From: Roseiarcus sp963781895
GTDB taxonomy: Bacteria > Pseudomonadota > Alphaproteobacteria > Rhizobiales > Beijerinckiaceae
Length of the DNA: 64,000 nt
Direction of reading: 5' to 3'
Assembly: GCA_963781895.1 (NCBI GenBank)
Contig: CAWAIM010000034.1
Coordinates: 16,382 to 80,381 of the forward strand
A program made the translations under genes and the position numbers. Shown here piece after piece: positions 46,620 to 57,047 of the stretch; positions within the stretch are counted from its first letter, which is position 1, and every line of letters begins with the position of its first letter. The notes under the pieces were generated by a model. That model was given only the letters and a program-made list of their open reading frames with translations. It had not been told where the DNA came from and made no database searches.

Positions 46620-47444
46620 ATGACGGATCGAACGCAGCCTATCGTCGCTCTCAACGACGGCCGATCCATGCCGCAATTCGGGCTTGGGGTGTTCCAGACT
46701 CCGCCGGAGACGACAGCTCAGGTCGTGAAGGCGGCCGTCGAGGCAGGCTATCGCGCCGTCGATACGGCCGCGGCCTACCGCAATGAGGAAGGCGTCGGCG
46801 AGGCCCTGGACGGCCGCGCCGACATTTTCGTCACCACCAAGCTCTGGAACGCGGACCACGGCTTCGACGAGGCGCTGCGCGCATTCGAGGACAGCGCCAG
46901 GAAGCTGCGCCGCCACAGGCTCGACCTGTACCTGATCCATTGGCCGCGGCCCCGGATCAATCGCTACGTCGAGAGCTGGAAGGCGCTGGTCCGTCTCCAG
47001 CGGGAAGGCCGGGTATTTTCGATCGGCGTCTCGAATTTCAATCCCGACCACCTCGAACGAATCATCGGCGAGACCGGGGTCACGCCCGCGGTCAACCAGA
47101 TCGAACTTCATCCCCGCTTTCAGCAAAAGGCGTTGCGAGCGGTTCATGACAGATATGGAATCCAAACCGAGTCCTGGAGCCCGCTCGGGCGAGGGGCCCT
47201 GCTGAGCGATCCGGCGATCGTCAAGATCGCCGCGAAGCACGGCAAGACCCCGGCGCAGGTCGTCATCCGCTGGCATCTCGACAGCGGCCTGATCGTCATT
47301 CCGAAATCGGTGCATGTCGATCGCCTCGAGGAAAACATCGGCGCGCTCGACTTCCGTCTCGATAGCGATGATATGTCGCGCATCGAGGCGCTCGACTCGG
47401 CCGACGGGCGCATCGGTCCCGATCCGGCCACCGCGACGTTCTGA
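46620..47444 (+). CDS. Aldo/keto reductase (2,5-diketo-D-gluconate reductase-like)
   Basis: NADPH-dependent carbonyl reductase of the AKR5-type. The active-site Asp, Tyr, Lys and His are in VDTAAAYRNE, TKLW and LYLIHWP. The cofactor region reads IPKSVHVDRLEEN near the C terminus. It has 274 residues from the ATG at 46620; an open frame reaching back to 46413 is inside apt. The physiological substrate is not evident. It may run with the next oxidase gene, 100 bases downstream. Confidence 0.9.
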   Translation: MTDRTQPIVALNDGRSMPQFGLGVFQTPPETTAQVVKAAVEAGYRAVDTAAAYRNEEGVGEALDGRADIFVTTKLWNADHGFDEALRAFEDSARKLRRHRLDLYLIHWPRPRINRYVESWKALVRLQREGRVFSIGVSNFNPDHLERIIGETGVTPAVNQIELHPRFQQKALRAVHDRYGIQTESWSPLGRGALLSDPAIVKIAAKHGKTPAQVVIRWHLDSGLIVIPKSVHVDRLEENIGALDFRLDSDDMSRIEALDSADGRIGPDPATATF

Positions 47445-47544
47445 TCGCCACTGCGGATTCCCGCGCCAGGCGCGCTGAGCGAAACGATTTGAGATCACGC
47501 GCTCGCGGCCGGGCCGCCGAGCCCGGCGGTCGAGGAAACGGACC

Positions 47545-48819
47545 ATGAATGACGACAGGCAAACGGCGTCGGCGCGGCTCGGGCCAGGCGGGCACTGGCG
47601 CAACTGGGTCGGCAACCAGTCCTTCATCGCCCGGCACATGGCGGAGCCCGGTTCGGAAGACGAATTGTGCGCGCTGGTGCGCGAGGCCTCGCGTCGAAAC
47701 CTCTCCATCCGCGTCGCCGGCTCCGGCCATTCCTTCACGCCGATCGTTGCGACCAGCGGCTTGCTGCTGAGCCTGAAAAACATGCAGGGGCTGGTCAGCG
47801 CCGACCTCGATCGCAAGCGCGTGGTCGTGCGCGCGGGCGCGAGGATCGGCGACATTGGCCGCGCTCTCAAAAAGATCGGGCTGTCGCTCGCCAATCAGGG
47901 CGATATCGACAGCCAGGCGATCGCCGGCGCCCTTTCGACCGGCACGCACGGGACCGGACTGGGTTTCGGCTGCATGTCGTCCCAGGCGGTCGGCATGCGG
48001 CTGGTTCAGCCGGACGGGTCGGTCATCGACGTCGGGGCCGAGCAGGATCCCGAGACGATGGCCGCCGCCCAGGTTTCCATCGGCATGCTCGGCGTGATGT
48101 CGACAGTCACGCTGCAGGCGGTCCCCGCCTACAATCTCAAGGAAAGGCTGTGGCGCGACGATTTCGAGGCCTGCATGGAAAGGCACGACGAACTGGCGGC
48201 GGGCAATCGCCATTTCAGTTTCTTCTGGTGTCCGGTCGCCGAGTCCCGGCGTCTCTACTGCCTGCCCGACGTCGCCGCCGTGTCGCCGGTCAAGCGCGAG
48301 CACGACGTGTGCGAGATGAAGGTGATGAACGTCACCGACGAGCCGCCCTATGCGAACGAAAAGACGTTCGAGCGGGTCGCCTACAGTTCGGAAATCTATC
48401 CGATCGAATACGTCCCGAACTTTCACGAACTCGAATACGCAATTCCGGTCGAAAACGGCAAGGAGGCCCTGCGGCAAGTTCGCGAGCTGATGCTGAGCAA
48501 GCACACGAATTGCATCTATCCGGTGGAATATCGTTTCGTCGCCGGCGATTCAGGCATGCTGAGCCCTTATTACCGGCGCGCGAGCGTGACGGTCTCCGTG
48601 TCTGGCGGCCCGGGGATCGACTATTGGAGCTATCTCCTCGACGTCGACGCGATCCTGAGGCGATACGGAGCGCGGCCGCATTGGGGCAAGCTGCATTTCA
48701 ACCGCGCGGACGACATGCCCTCGCTCTATCCGCGCTTTCACGACTTCCAGGCGATCCGCCGCAAAATCGACCCGTCCGGCCGCTTCCTCAACGATCACTT
48801 GAGAAATCTGTTCGAGTGA
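47545..48819 (+). CDS. FAD-linked sugar-1,4-lactone oxidase (D-arabinono-lactone oxidase family)
   Basis: A VAO-family flavoprotein. The N-terminal FAD domain carries VAGSGHSFTP, whose His binds FAD covalently in alditol and aldonolactone oxidases, and GTHGTGLGFG. The C-terminal ALO domain has the conserved HWGKLH motif. The 424-residue length fits. The substrate could be a polyol or aldonolactone; with the upstream aldo/keto reductase it could form a short sugar-oxidising pair, which is inference. Confidence 0.88.
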   Translation: MNDDRQTASARLGPGGHWRNWVGNQSFIARHMAEPGSEDELCALVREASRRNLSIRVAGSGHSFTPIVATSGLLLSLKNMQGLVSADLDRKRVVVRAGARIGDIGRALKKIGLSLANQGDIDSQAIAGALSTGTHGTGLGFGCMSSQAVGMRLVQPDGSVIDVGAEQDPETMAAAQVSIGMLGVMSTVTLQAVPAYNLKERLWRDDFEACMERHDELAAGNRHFSFFWCPVAESRRLYCLPDVAAVSPVKREHDVCEMKVMNVTDEPPYANEKTFERVAYSSEIYPIEYVPNFHELEYAIPVENGKEALRQVRELMLSKHTNCIYPVEYRFVAGDSGMLSPYYRRASVTVSVSGGPGIDYWSYLLDVDAILRRYGARPHWGKLHFNRADDMPSLYPRFHDFQAIRRKIDPSGRFLNDHLRNLFE

Positions 48820-48828
48820 GGTTCGCGG

Positions 48829-48906
48829 CAATTCCGATCAGTTCGCGGCGGCGGAAACGCTGGATCGCCGCGCTGACGCTCGCGATCGCGCTGACGCTCG
48901 CGTGAC
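48829..48906. repeat. Partial inverted copy of the intergenic repeat at 50.2 kb, with an 18-base tandem
   Basis: The stretch around GGCGGCGGAAACGCTGGATC resembles, in reverse orientation, the left end of the element at 50218-50350. At 48870-48902 the string GCGCTGACGCTCGCG occurs twice with an 18-base period. It lies directly after the oxidase gene. Confidence 0.55.
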
Positions 48907-48966
48907 GAGAATTGCGCGCGAAAGCCGCCTCCGAAGACTGATCGCCCGCCCCCGGCTCGCCGCGCC

Positions 48967-50022
48967 TCAGGCGTTCAGCTCTTCCCGCGTCACGCCTTCG
49001 AAGCCGAGGATGTAATCGGGGCCGAAGGCGAGGCTCGGGGTCTGGAAGCCGGGCTTGCAGCCTCCCGCCGCGACGCGCATGGCGGCGTCGAGGCTGGTCC
49101 TGGCGGTGAGCGTGTAGCCCTCCGGGGTCTTGAGGCGCGCGCGGACGGTTTCGCCCTTCTTGTTCGTCGCGGCTGCGACCAGGACGGCTTGCCCCTCGAG
49201 CCGCGCCTCCTCGCTCGGCCCCTCGGGCTGACGGTCGACCATCGCCTTCAACAGTCGTTGCGCGGGCGAAAGCGCCAGAAGCGAGCGCACAGGCCCCGGA
49301 ACCCGCGCGAGCGCCCGCAAGGCCGGCGCCGCCGCGAAGTGAACTTCGATGTTGGGGATTCCGGTCGAATGGAAGGCGGTCGAGACGTCGCCCCAGCCGA
49401 TCTGGATCGTCGGCCTTTCGCCCCGCCCGAAGTCGCACGAGCCCATGTTCGGCCGTCGAAGCGTGACCAGGCGCCCGTCGCGGCGGGCGCGCGCGCCGCC
49501 GGCGATCCCTTCGATCATCGTCTTGGCGGTGCCGCGCGAAATATTGGGTCCGGCGGACAGATAAATCGTCAGATCGGTCGCGTCGGGAAGCCGGCGCTTC
49601 AGATGCGCGGCCAGGCAATCGCTCGGAACCACGTCGAAGCCGACGCCGGGCAGCAGCGTCACGCCGGCCCGCTTCGCCTCGGCGTCGCGCGCGGCGAGCC
49701 GCTCGAACACGTCGATCTCGCCGGTGATGTCGAGATAATGCGCGCCTCTCCTCAAGCACGCGTCGGCCATGGGCCGCGCGGTGGCGGAAAACGGGCCGGC
49801 GGCGCTGAGGACGACGGCGACATCCTCGAGCGCGGCGTCCAGCCGGGCGCGATCGGCGAGATCGAACGCCCGCCACGGCAGGCCGAGCGGCGTGGCGACG
49901 GCTTTCAGCTTGTCGGCGTTTCGGCCCGCAAGGACGACGCTCGCGTGCTTCGCGCGCGCCTCCCGGGCGATCAGCTTGCCGGTGTAGCCGGTCGCGCCAT
50001 AGAGGAGGATGGTTCCCGTCAT
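48967..50022 (-). CDS. Saccharopine dehydrogenase-like NAD(P) oxidoreductase (trans-acting enoyl reductase family)
   Basis: The protein opens with a Rossmann motif LLYGATGYTGKLIA and has the family's SAAGPF and GVGFDVVPSDC segments. Members include mycobacterial lipid reductases and other proteins of unknown substrate. The ATG at 50022 gives 351 residues with the motif at the N terminus; the open frame to 50250 extends into the intergenic repeat and is rejected. It is convergent with the lactone oxidase gene. Confidence 0.85.
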   Translation of the reverse strand: MTGTILLYGATGYTGKLIAREARAKHASVVLAGRNADKLKAVATPLGLPWRAFDLADRARLDAALEDVAVVLSAAGPFSATARPMADACLRRGAHYLDITGEIDVFERLAARDAEAKRAGVTLLPGVGFDVVPSDCLAAHLKRRLPDATDLTIYLSAGPNISRGTAKTMIEGIAGGARARRDGRLVTLRRPNMGSCDFGRGERPTIQIGWGDVSTAFHSTGIPNIEVHFAAAPALRALARVPGPVRSLLALSPAQRLLKAMVDRQPEGPSEEARLEGQAVLVAAATNKKGETVRARLKTPEGYTLTARTSLDAAMRVAAGGCKPGFQTPSLAFGPDYILGFEGVTREELNA

Positions 50023-50674
50023 TTCGCGCCTTTCCAACGCGCGTCCGCCTTTGCGACCGACAGAAGCGCGTTTTCTCAAAGCATGCGAGCCACCCTGGCG
50101 CCGATATGCGCCCAGCGCCAGCCGCAGGCGGGTCGACGACCCGGTCGGATCGCCGACGGGCGACTGAACCGAATTCCGCGCGATCAGTTGGCAGAGGCGG
50201 CATTCACGCGCAATCGGCGTCATCGCGAGCGTAACGCGGCGATCCAGCATTTCCGCCGCCGCGATCTGACCAGAAACGGGAGCCCGTCGGGACGCGCGCG
50301 CGGCGGTGGAAAGACAGGATCGCCACGGCGCTTCGCGCCTCGCTGGGACGGCGTCAAACGAGCCGACCGGTCAACGCGTCCCCGCCGCCGCCGCAAACGG
50401 AAACCTCGCCGCCGCTCGCAGGTTCTCAAACAATTGCTTCTGGAAAACCGGAATCCGTGCTAGCTTGTTTCCGGTCGCCGGATTGGAGACGCGCCTCGCG
50501 CGAAGGCGGAACGGAATTCGGCTCGGACAGTATCACCGCGACATTATGTGTTTACCGCGGCCGTCCGGACCCGGGGAGATGGCGAGGGAGTTGCAGAAAA
50601 TCGCGCCTAAAGGATTGAAAAGAATGGCGCGCCGACAAAATTGCGCGCCGGCCAAAGGGGCGGGGGCGGGCGTC
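50023..50674. other. 652-base intergenic region with one repeat element
   Basis: No convincing gene. The repeat element at 50218-50350 fills the first half. The second half has no recognised feature and leads to the end of the GT2 gene on the minus strand. Confidence 0.5.
50218..50350. repeat. 133-bp intergenic element with imperfect terminal inverted repeats
   Basis: The left arm begins CGTCATCGCGAGCG and ends GGCGATCC; the right arm begins GGATCGCC and ends near TCGCTGGGACG. The arms pair imperfectly over about 28 bases. It resembles the family of alphaproteobacterial intergenic repeats with ends like CGTCATTGCGAGCG. A partial copy is at 48829-48906. Confidence 0.6.
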
Positions 50675-53068
50675 TCAAAACCCAAGGGGGACCGGTCGTG
50701 GAGCAACGCCGCGAGGCAGGCGCGGGGCGTAGGATCGCGGCGGGCAGGCGAGGGCCGAATACGGGCTGCCGTGCGTTGACAGCATCGGATTGTAGTAGGG
50801 ATCGCTCAACAGGACCTCGCCCCATGCGGCGCGCAAATTCCGGAGATCCAATGGTATTCGGTTGACGTCGTCGATCGCCCGGAATGGGTTCGCGGCGCGC
50901 AGGTCCGTGGCGCAGCAGCCTGGCTCTGGGGGCCATCACGACGCGATACCCGCGCGCCCTGAGCCGCAGGCAATAGTCGATGTCGGCGTATTCGACCGGG
51001 AAGCGAATGCCGTCGAAACCGTTGAGCGCGCCAAAGAGGCTGCGCCGGGTCAACAGGCACGCCCCCGAAACCGCGCTGCGCTGATGAGCGACGACCAGCT
51101 GATCGCAATACCCAGGGTCGCCGTCGATCCGGTCGTCGGACGCCGAGCCGGCCGCCAAGCTGCATGCCCAGCACCACGCCCCCGTGCCGCACGACGCCGC
51201 TGGGCCACAGAAGCGTGGCCCCGACCGCGCCGACGTCGGGCTCCGCCGCCCGGCTCAGCATGTCCTCGAGCCAGTCCTCCGAAACCGCCTCGACGTCGTT
51301 GTTCATGACGAGCAGGAATTCCCCAGTGGCCACGGCCGCCGCCGATCCGATCAGGCGCGCGAAATTGTAAGGCCCCCTGATATGGACGAGGCGCGCGCCC
51401 TGCTCCGCTTCGGCCTGGAGGCAATCCAGAGCGTCAGGATCGGACGAGTCGTTGTCGACGATGATCAATTCGTTGTCTTTCAAGGCCATTGTTCGCTTCA
51501 GCGACTCGAGACACGGCCTCAGGAGATCGGCGCGGTCGCGCGTGGGAATGACAATGGAAACCTTGGCCTTGGGCCTGCCCCTTCGAACGCGGACGGAGGG
51601 GAAAACTTCCTCCGCCCGAGGGCTCGATCGCCGCCGCGACGCCGCGCGCCCGCAGATGAAGGTCCGTCGCCAGGGCGAGCTGCATTGAACCGTCGCCGAG
51701 ATCGAGCGGCGGAATGCGGGCGAGAAATCCGGGGACGTGAACGGGCGCGGCCCCGGCCTCGATATCGGCGTTCGAGCGATCGGCCGACCGTCGATGGTCG
51801 AGCGCCGCATTGGCCAGCCGAAAAAGATTGCCGGCGCCGGCGTCCGCAGCTTCCCGGGCGCTCGCCATCGGCATCGCGAACACGTAGGCGCAGTAGCCTT
51901 GCTCCAGCATCCTTTCGTAGTCGAAACTCGGAAACGCGATCGGCCAATCCTGGCCGTCGTCGGTCGCGATCGTGAGGTCGCAATAGGCGAGCCGGGCGCG
52001 AGGAAACAAGGCGAAGCCTTCGCCCAGGCGGCCGAGCGCGTTGTGGTGAAACACGGTTCCCGACAGGCTGAAGACGACGATGTCGCAACCTTCGGCCGCG
52101 TCGGTCAGAAACGCGGACAGGCTTCGGTTGCTGAAAGAGGTTTGACTGTCGTCTCGGCCGAACACCCCGGCGACCCAATCGATCCCGGATTGCTGTTCGA
52201 GGCTGGTCAGGGTTGCGGCGGCGGCCTCCATGCCTCCGATGATCGCGACCGCATATTTGCGCTTCGCGCTCGCCGCCGCCGCCACAGGATAGGAACCGGC
52301 CCAATCGGCGAACGCGGCAAAGGGCAGGGATTGGGGAAAAATCTGGTCGAATAGCCGGCTGCGTATCTTCTCCAACTCGATGGTCGCGCCCGCGCCGAGA
52401 CATTCGTAGAGCCCGTCCCGGAAGGCGAAAAACAGGCAGGGGCTTCCACGCAGCGGTCTGCCGATGGTGTCGACAATTCTCGCTTGTCGAACCCGGCCGT
52501 CGGCGAAAGCGGCGGGAAGATGCAATTCGAACCCACGAACCGCGACGGCGTCGCGTCCCTGGCCAATATGCGTCCAGCGGACCGCCTTTGTTCGGGCGAC
52601 GCAGACGCCGTCGATGAATGCCCGGACCTCCTGGAGCGGAGCGTCAGGCTCCTCGTTCAGCCAGCCGAAAAGGCGAAGCCCGCCGCCCCAACTTACGCAG
52701 CCGGCGTCGACATTCCCGTTCTCACGCTCCCGCTTGGCGATGATCGGAATCGGGCGACCCAGAGACTCGCCCCAATTGGCGAGCCGAACCTCGGCGGAAT
52801 GCGTTGACACCAGAAAATCGGGATCGACGGCGAACGCAAAGCGGTAGCAGCCGTCGCCGACGCCCTTTTCCTGCAGGCGCCCGTCGTGCAGCTGGGCCCG
52901 CATCAACCCCGCGGGCCGACCATCCAGCATCAGCTCGACCACAAAGCGATCATCGAGATTGTCCGGATCATAGACAAAGCCGTCGATCTGCGCGCTTGGC
53001 TGCAGCGCGACTTCGGAGACGAGTTCGCGTGGCCGGCCGTTCAGGCCATGATCGTGAGGGCGTCTCAT
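50675..53068 (-). CDS. GT2-family glycosyltransferase (frame broken three times)
   Basis: A large glycosyltransferase split across frames. Frame one (from 53068) holds a 400-residue beta-rich and GT-like N part; the frame changes near 51600-51620 and the GT-A core continues with KVSIVIPTRDRADLLRPCLES and a DxD-like MNNDVEA; it changes again at 51155 (LGMQL to AAGSASDDRIDG) and near 50905, ending in NLRAAWGEVLLSDPYYNPMLS, a motif common at the end of such proteins. Every break is one extra base. Corrected length is about 796 residues. The start overlaps the upstream GT2 stop (ATGA). It probably adds sugars to a cell-surface or exported polymer. Confidence 0.7.
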
Positions 53069-55865
53069 GGCGGGACGTCCTCAGCCGACTGGTCACAGAG
53101 CCAATCAGCGATCTGGAGCGCGGCCCGCTCGTCGCAAGCCCGCGGATCCAACGCCAGATCGCCCGTCTCGTTGACAAACGACCCGTAGGACCAGTCGAAA
53201 TAGGCTTTGGGCAGCTGCGCCGCCTTCGCCAGCGCATCCAGAAGCCAAAAATGGCTTGTTCGATAGGGGGAAAAGAGCCGTCCGATTTCATACTGGTCGA
53301 TCGCTCGCGCGTAATCTTCGGACTCAATCGCTCCGGCCACGAAAAGATTGCCGGTCGCCATGAGCGCGATGTCGTCGATGCATCGTCCCAACACGACGAT
53401 CGTCGCGTCGATCCTGGAGACAATGAGGCGCCGGCTGAGCGACATCACCAGACGGTCAGCATTTCCGATTTGGCATGGCGCCAGAATCCCCAATGCTAAT
53501 TTGCTCGATACGGGCCGTCCGTTGGGGCGCCAGGCAGGCGTCGCCCAACACGGCCCGACCGCGACGCTTCGGAGATGAGCGCTGGCAAAGGCGGACGCCA
53601 TTCGATCCAGGGGAATGAGCGCACTCGCTTTGGCCAGGGCCTGCGAGAGGCGATTCGCGCCACGGTCAGGGATTCCGGGATCGCCTGGCAAGCCGGCTTG
53701 CGAGCGCGCCAGGCAGCTCTTGCACGTCCCGCGAGCCGCAATATCGCTGCAACTCCTTCGATCGTGGTCTGGCTTTCACCGAGCCATTGCGAGTCCGCAA
53801 GGACAATACGAATCGTCACCGGCAATTCGAGCAGCGCCGACAGAACTTGAGTGGGGATTGCCCGGACGTCAAAAAGTTCGACTGCGCTCAGATCGAGCGC
53901 CTCGAGGTAATAGCGCAGCCTCGCGACTCCCACGGGATCGGAAACAGGAAACGCGAGCGTCTGCGGCGCGCTCCCTGCCGCGCCTCTCAAGATCGCCGTC
54001 GCGTCGAAATCTCGGTACACACAGGAAATGCACGATAAGCGGCTGTCAGCGACTGCGATTTGTCTTGCCCGCTCGACCGCGGCCAAGCGAGCCGATGCGC
54101 CGGCCGACACCAGGAGGACAGCGGGCGACTTGGGCGTGAGGCATTCCTCAATTCGCATGCGGGCCGGAGCGAGCGGGTCGGCCTTCAAAAATGCGGCGCA
54201 TTCGAGCCGATAGCGAGGAAATCGAGCTTCGAGAATTCCAAGATTGCGGAGGACGAGGCCACGTTTTTCGCCTCTGAACGACTTCGCCCCGGCATGCCCT
54301 ACGAAAACGCCGGTCGCGCAAACGTTTCGCAACCCACGCTCTGATGTCGTGAGACAAAATTCGACATCCTCGTAATAGCCGCGAGAGTAAAGCTCGGGAA
54401 GACCTCCGACCGCGTCCAAGCAGTCTCGTCTGATATAAAGGCAAAATCCCACCCCATTGGGCAGATCCACGACGTCGGCGCCGTTCATAGTCCAGGCAAT
54501 TTTGTCAATTGACCTGACGTCCTCAATTGAACCTAACGGGTTGGCGACATTCGGTTGGGGAAAACTCGTGAATTCCCCGTTGTTGGAGAGTGGCGTGACC
54601 GTGCCGATGTCGTTGGCGGAATACGCCGCGATCGAGAGCTTATCGATCACGCCTCGGGGCAGGAACGCGTCGGCGTTGACAAGCAGGACGTCGTTGTCTC
54701 GGCAACGCTCGAGCGCCCGGTTGACGGATCGCGCGAAGCCGAGATTGCCTTCGTTCCTGATGAGGACGAAGGCGCCCCGCGAGGCGCGCTCGACAAGGAG
54801 CGCCCTGAGACGATCGTTTGGCGAGCAGTCGTCGACCACCAAAATTCGCTTCCGGATAGTCGAGTCTTCCCGCTCCAAGCAGTCGAGACAGAATTTCGTC
54901 GCTTCATAATCGTCATAAACCGGCACAATGACATCGACGCCAGTCGACCCAACTCGGCGTGAAGCGACTTGGACTAATGAGGAAATCGATCGTTGTCGGC
55001 TCTGTTTCAGTCGCGTCGGCGGGGAGATGTGCGTTTCGAATTCGACCGTCGAGGCGGAAACCGACCGATTCCAACTCTGAGCTTCCATCCTCAATCGAGA
55101 TTGCCGCGGCTGACCAACCTTCCCCTGCCAATGGATGGTTGCAATCAGGCTCCAGTCGAAAAGCCGCCTCTTCGTTCTCCCGACGAATATGCAGTTCAAG
55201 CTTGGCGTCGTCTTTCCAGAGGGCCCAACCGGCGAACGTGGCTTCACGCTTTCGAAGCCTCGTAATGATGCGGGCGCCGGCCGATCTTCAGCGCTTGCAG
55301 CGCCAGAACGAGAGTTTGGCGATCTTCCGAACTCGCCCGCGAGGAAATTGGCGGCGGCGAGGCTGCGCAAATCGCCGGTTCCCCAAGTCAAAGCGCTGGA
55401 ATTGACCAAGTCATCGACTGGGTCGATCTCCAACGCCCGTCTCAGGTCGTTTGCGGCGTATTCACGATAGCCGGCGCGACGGGACGCTTCTGCGCGCAAA
55501 AGATAGTCGCGCGCGGTCGGGGTCGGGTTTCTGCACCGCCGATCCGCGAACATAAAGGCTAGGCCGGGTTGTTGAGCGCTCAATGCCGCGCTCGCCAGCA
55601 AGGCCAAGGTTTCAGAATGACGTGTGGAGTCAAAAAGACCAGATTCCAACGACTCGACTGATAGAACGTTTCTCACCATGCGAATTCGAAGCGCCTTCCC
55701 ATGATATGACGGGCCTAACACTTCGGTCAGCCCATGTGACTCCCTTGGAGATAGACAATCCAAGCGAGGATGGAATTCCCATAAGTTTTGATCAGCAATC
55801 GTGCGCCTTTCCATCGACAGTAAGCGCCTATTAACACGAAATCTGATTGCATAAATCTCCAGCAC
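53065..55865 (-). CDS. Large GT2-family glycosyltransferase (frame broken at least four times)
   Basis: The N part is TPR-like (DYLLRAEASRRAGYREYAANDLRRALEIDP). The frame then shifts near 55335, 55251 and 54949, each by one extra base; the middle is a beta domain (FAGWALWKDDAKLELHIRR) and the GT-A core is GVDVIVPVYDDYEAT, then LLVNADAFLPRG and YSRGYYEDVEF. A fourth break between 53650 and 53690 (two extra bases or one missing) leads to a GT-B-like C part (LGILAPCQIGNADRLVMSL, FVAGAIESEDYARAI). Corrected length is about 930 residues. The GTG start at 55865 is uncertain; an ATG at 55814 is possible. Confidence 0.65.
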
Positions 55866-56129
55866 TCTTGGCGAACGAATTATCGATGGCTACGGAGCCC
55901 TCCAAATAAAGATTAGTGATTTCTCATTTGCCTATGAAAACGATCTGGAATTGATCGAAAATCGGTCAACAATTTTACCTCAATAGGCACAATGAATTGA
56001 TTTGAGTGGAGCAATCACAATTTTAGCTTAACGCAAGCTAGAGTTTGTCACTCTCCATTCTGTAAGCTACAAAAGCTTCAGTAAACACATATAGATGAAT
56101 CCGAAATTTCTGAACGGAGGCGGGAAGTT
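55866..56129. promoter_or_regulatory. AT-rich divergent promoter region of the second T1SS island
   Basis: This 264-base region is clearly AT-richer than the rest of the window and separates the minus-strand GT2 genes from the plus-strand secretion operon. It holds four AAGCT/AGCTT half-sites (56024-56078) between 50 and 105 bases before the 56130 start, the first two forming TAGCTT-N5-AAGCTA. No known regulator is assigned. Confidence 0.5.
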
Positions 56130-57005
56130 ATGCACCGGGCCCAATCCGTCGACCGAGAGTCGTCGCTGTTCGTCGCACGGGGGTTGTACGTGTTGCGCTA
56201 CGACGCGAGCGCAACGGGGCTCGAACATCCCTTGGCGATCGTGCGAGCGGCGCCTGGGCACGAATCGTCCGTCCAGATCGTCTCCGCGCCCGGACGCGCG
56301 CCAGGTCAGCTCGACGGCCCGGGAGCGGCGCTCGTCATCCGCGCCTCCGAGCACGGAAACCTGCAAATCGGCATCCGCAGAACTCGCGAACACGGTTCCT
56401 TGGACGCAGCTTTGAAACTCGAGTCCGTGGGGAGTTTCGCAGAGATCGAGGCCCATGGCGCGACTTCTGGCTCGCGCAGCGAAGAAAGAGCCCCGAGCTC
56501 GGTCCGGCCCGCCGAGATCCTATTCGTCGCGCATGTCGCGAGACGCGGCGATGTCGTGTTAGGTCCGAACCAATGGGCGGCCGGTCCAGACGCGCCTGCT
56601 CCTATCGAAGGTCTCGAGATTCGACCGTTGGCGAGCGATGGGCTGCGCGTTGAAATTCAAGTCATGACCGCCGGCCGCGCGTCTGCGTGGTCCGAGTGGG
56701 CGAGTCCCGGCAAATTCGTGGGAACGCGCGGGCGAAATCTGCCGTTGACCGGCCTACGGCTTCGACTCGTCGGCGACGAAGCGGACCAATTCCTCCTCGG
56801 TTCCGACGCGCTGTTTCTCGGGTCGGCGATCGCCAACAGGCGCGGGCGCGAGATTGAATTTGTCAGCGCCTCGGGCCGAGACCCGCTCGTGGGCTTTCGC
56901 TTTGAAATCTGTTCCGAGCGCCGAGCCGGCGTTCGTCACGCGGTCGCCGCAGCGCGAGATTCGGAGCCGCGCATTCGGGTCTTTAGAGCCGCTGCCGGGC
57001 GGTAA
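56130..57005 (+). CDS. Protein with a ChW-like repeat, unknown function
   Basis: A 291-residue protein with no signal peptide or membrane span. The segment LEIRPLASDGLRVEIQVMTAG followed by SAWSEWASPGKFVGTRGRNLPLTGLRLRL resembles the clostridial hydrophobic W (ChW) repeat, a beta fold linked to surface proteins. The other parts are strand-rich. A GGAGG and a GGGAAG precede the ATG. It is the first gene of the plus-strand operon and could be a co-secreted or export-assisting protein. It is 42 bases before the RTX gene. Confidence 0.6.
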   Translation: MHRAQSVDRESSLFVARGLYVLRYDASATGLEHPLAIVRAAPGHESSVQIVSAPGRAPGQLDGPGAALVIRASEHGNLQIGIRRTREHGSLDAALKLESVGSFAEIEAHGATSGSRSEERAPSSVRPAEILFVAHVARRGDVVLGPNQWAAGPDAPAPIEGLEIRPLASDGLRVEIQVMTAGRASAWSEWASPGKFVGTRGRNLPLTGLRLRLVGDEADQFLLGSDALFLGSAIANRRGREIEFVSASGRDPLVGFRFEICSERRAGVRHAVAAARDSEPRIRVFRAAAGR

Positions 57006-57047
57006 CTGGAGCCGGCTCGCCGGCGCAATGGAGAAAGTGAGATCGCC

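Noticed and set aside
50306..50779. 157-codon plus-strand frame before the GT2 gene end
   Set aside because: It spans the intergenic repeat and lies antisense to the GT2 C terminus (DPYYNPMLS); basic composition typical of shadow translation.
55921..55955. TTGATCGAAAATCGGTCAA-type sequence in the divergent region as a third FNR box
   Set aside because: The half-sites are too far apart (11 bases between TTGA and TCAA instead of 6), so it does not fit the FNR consensus.
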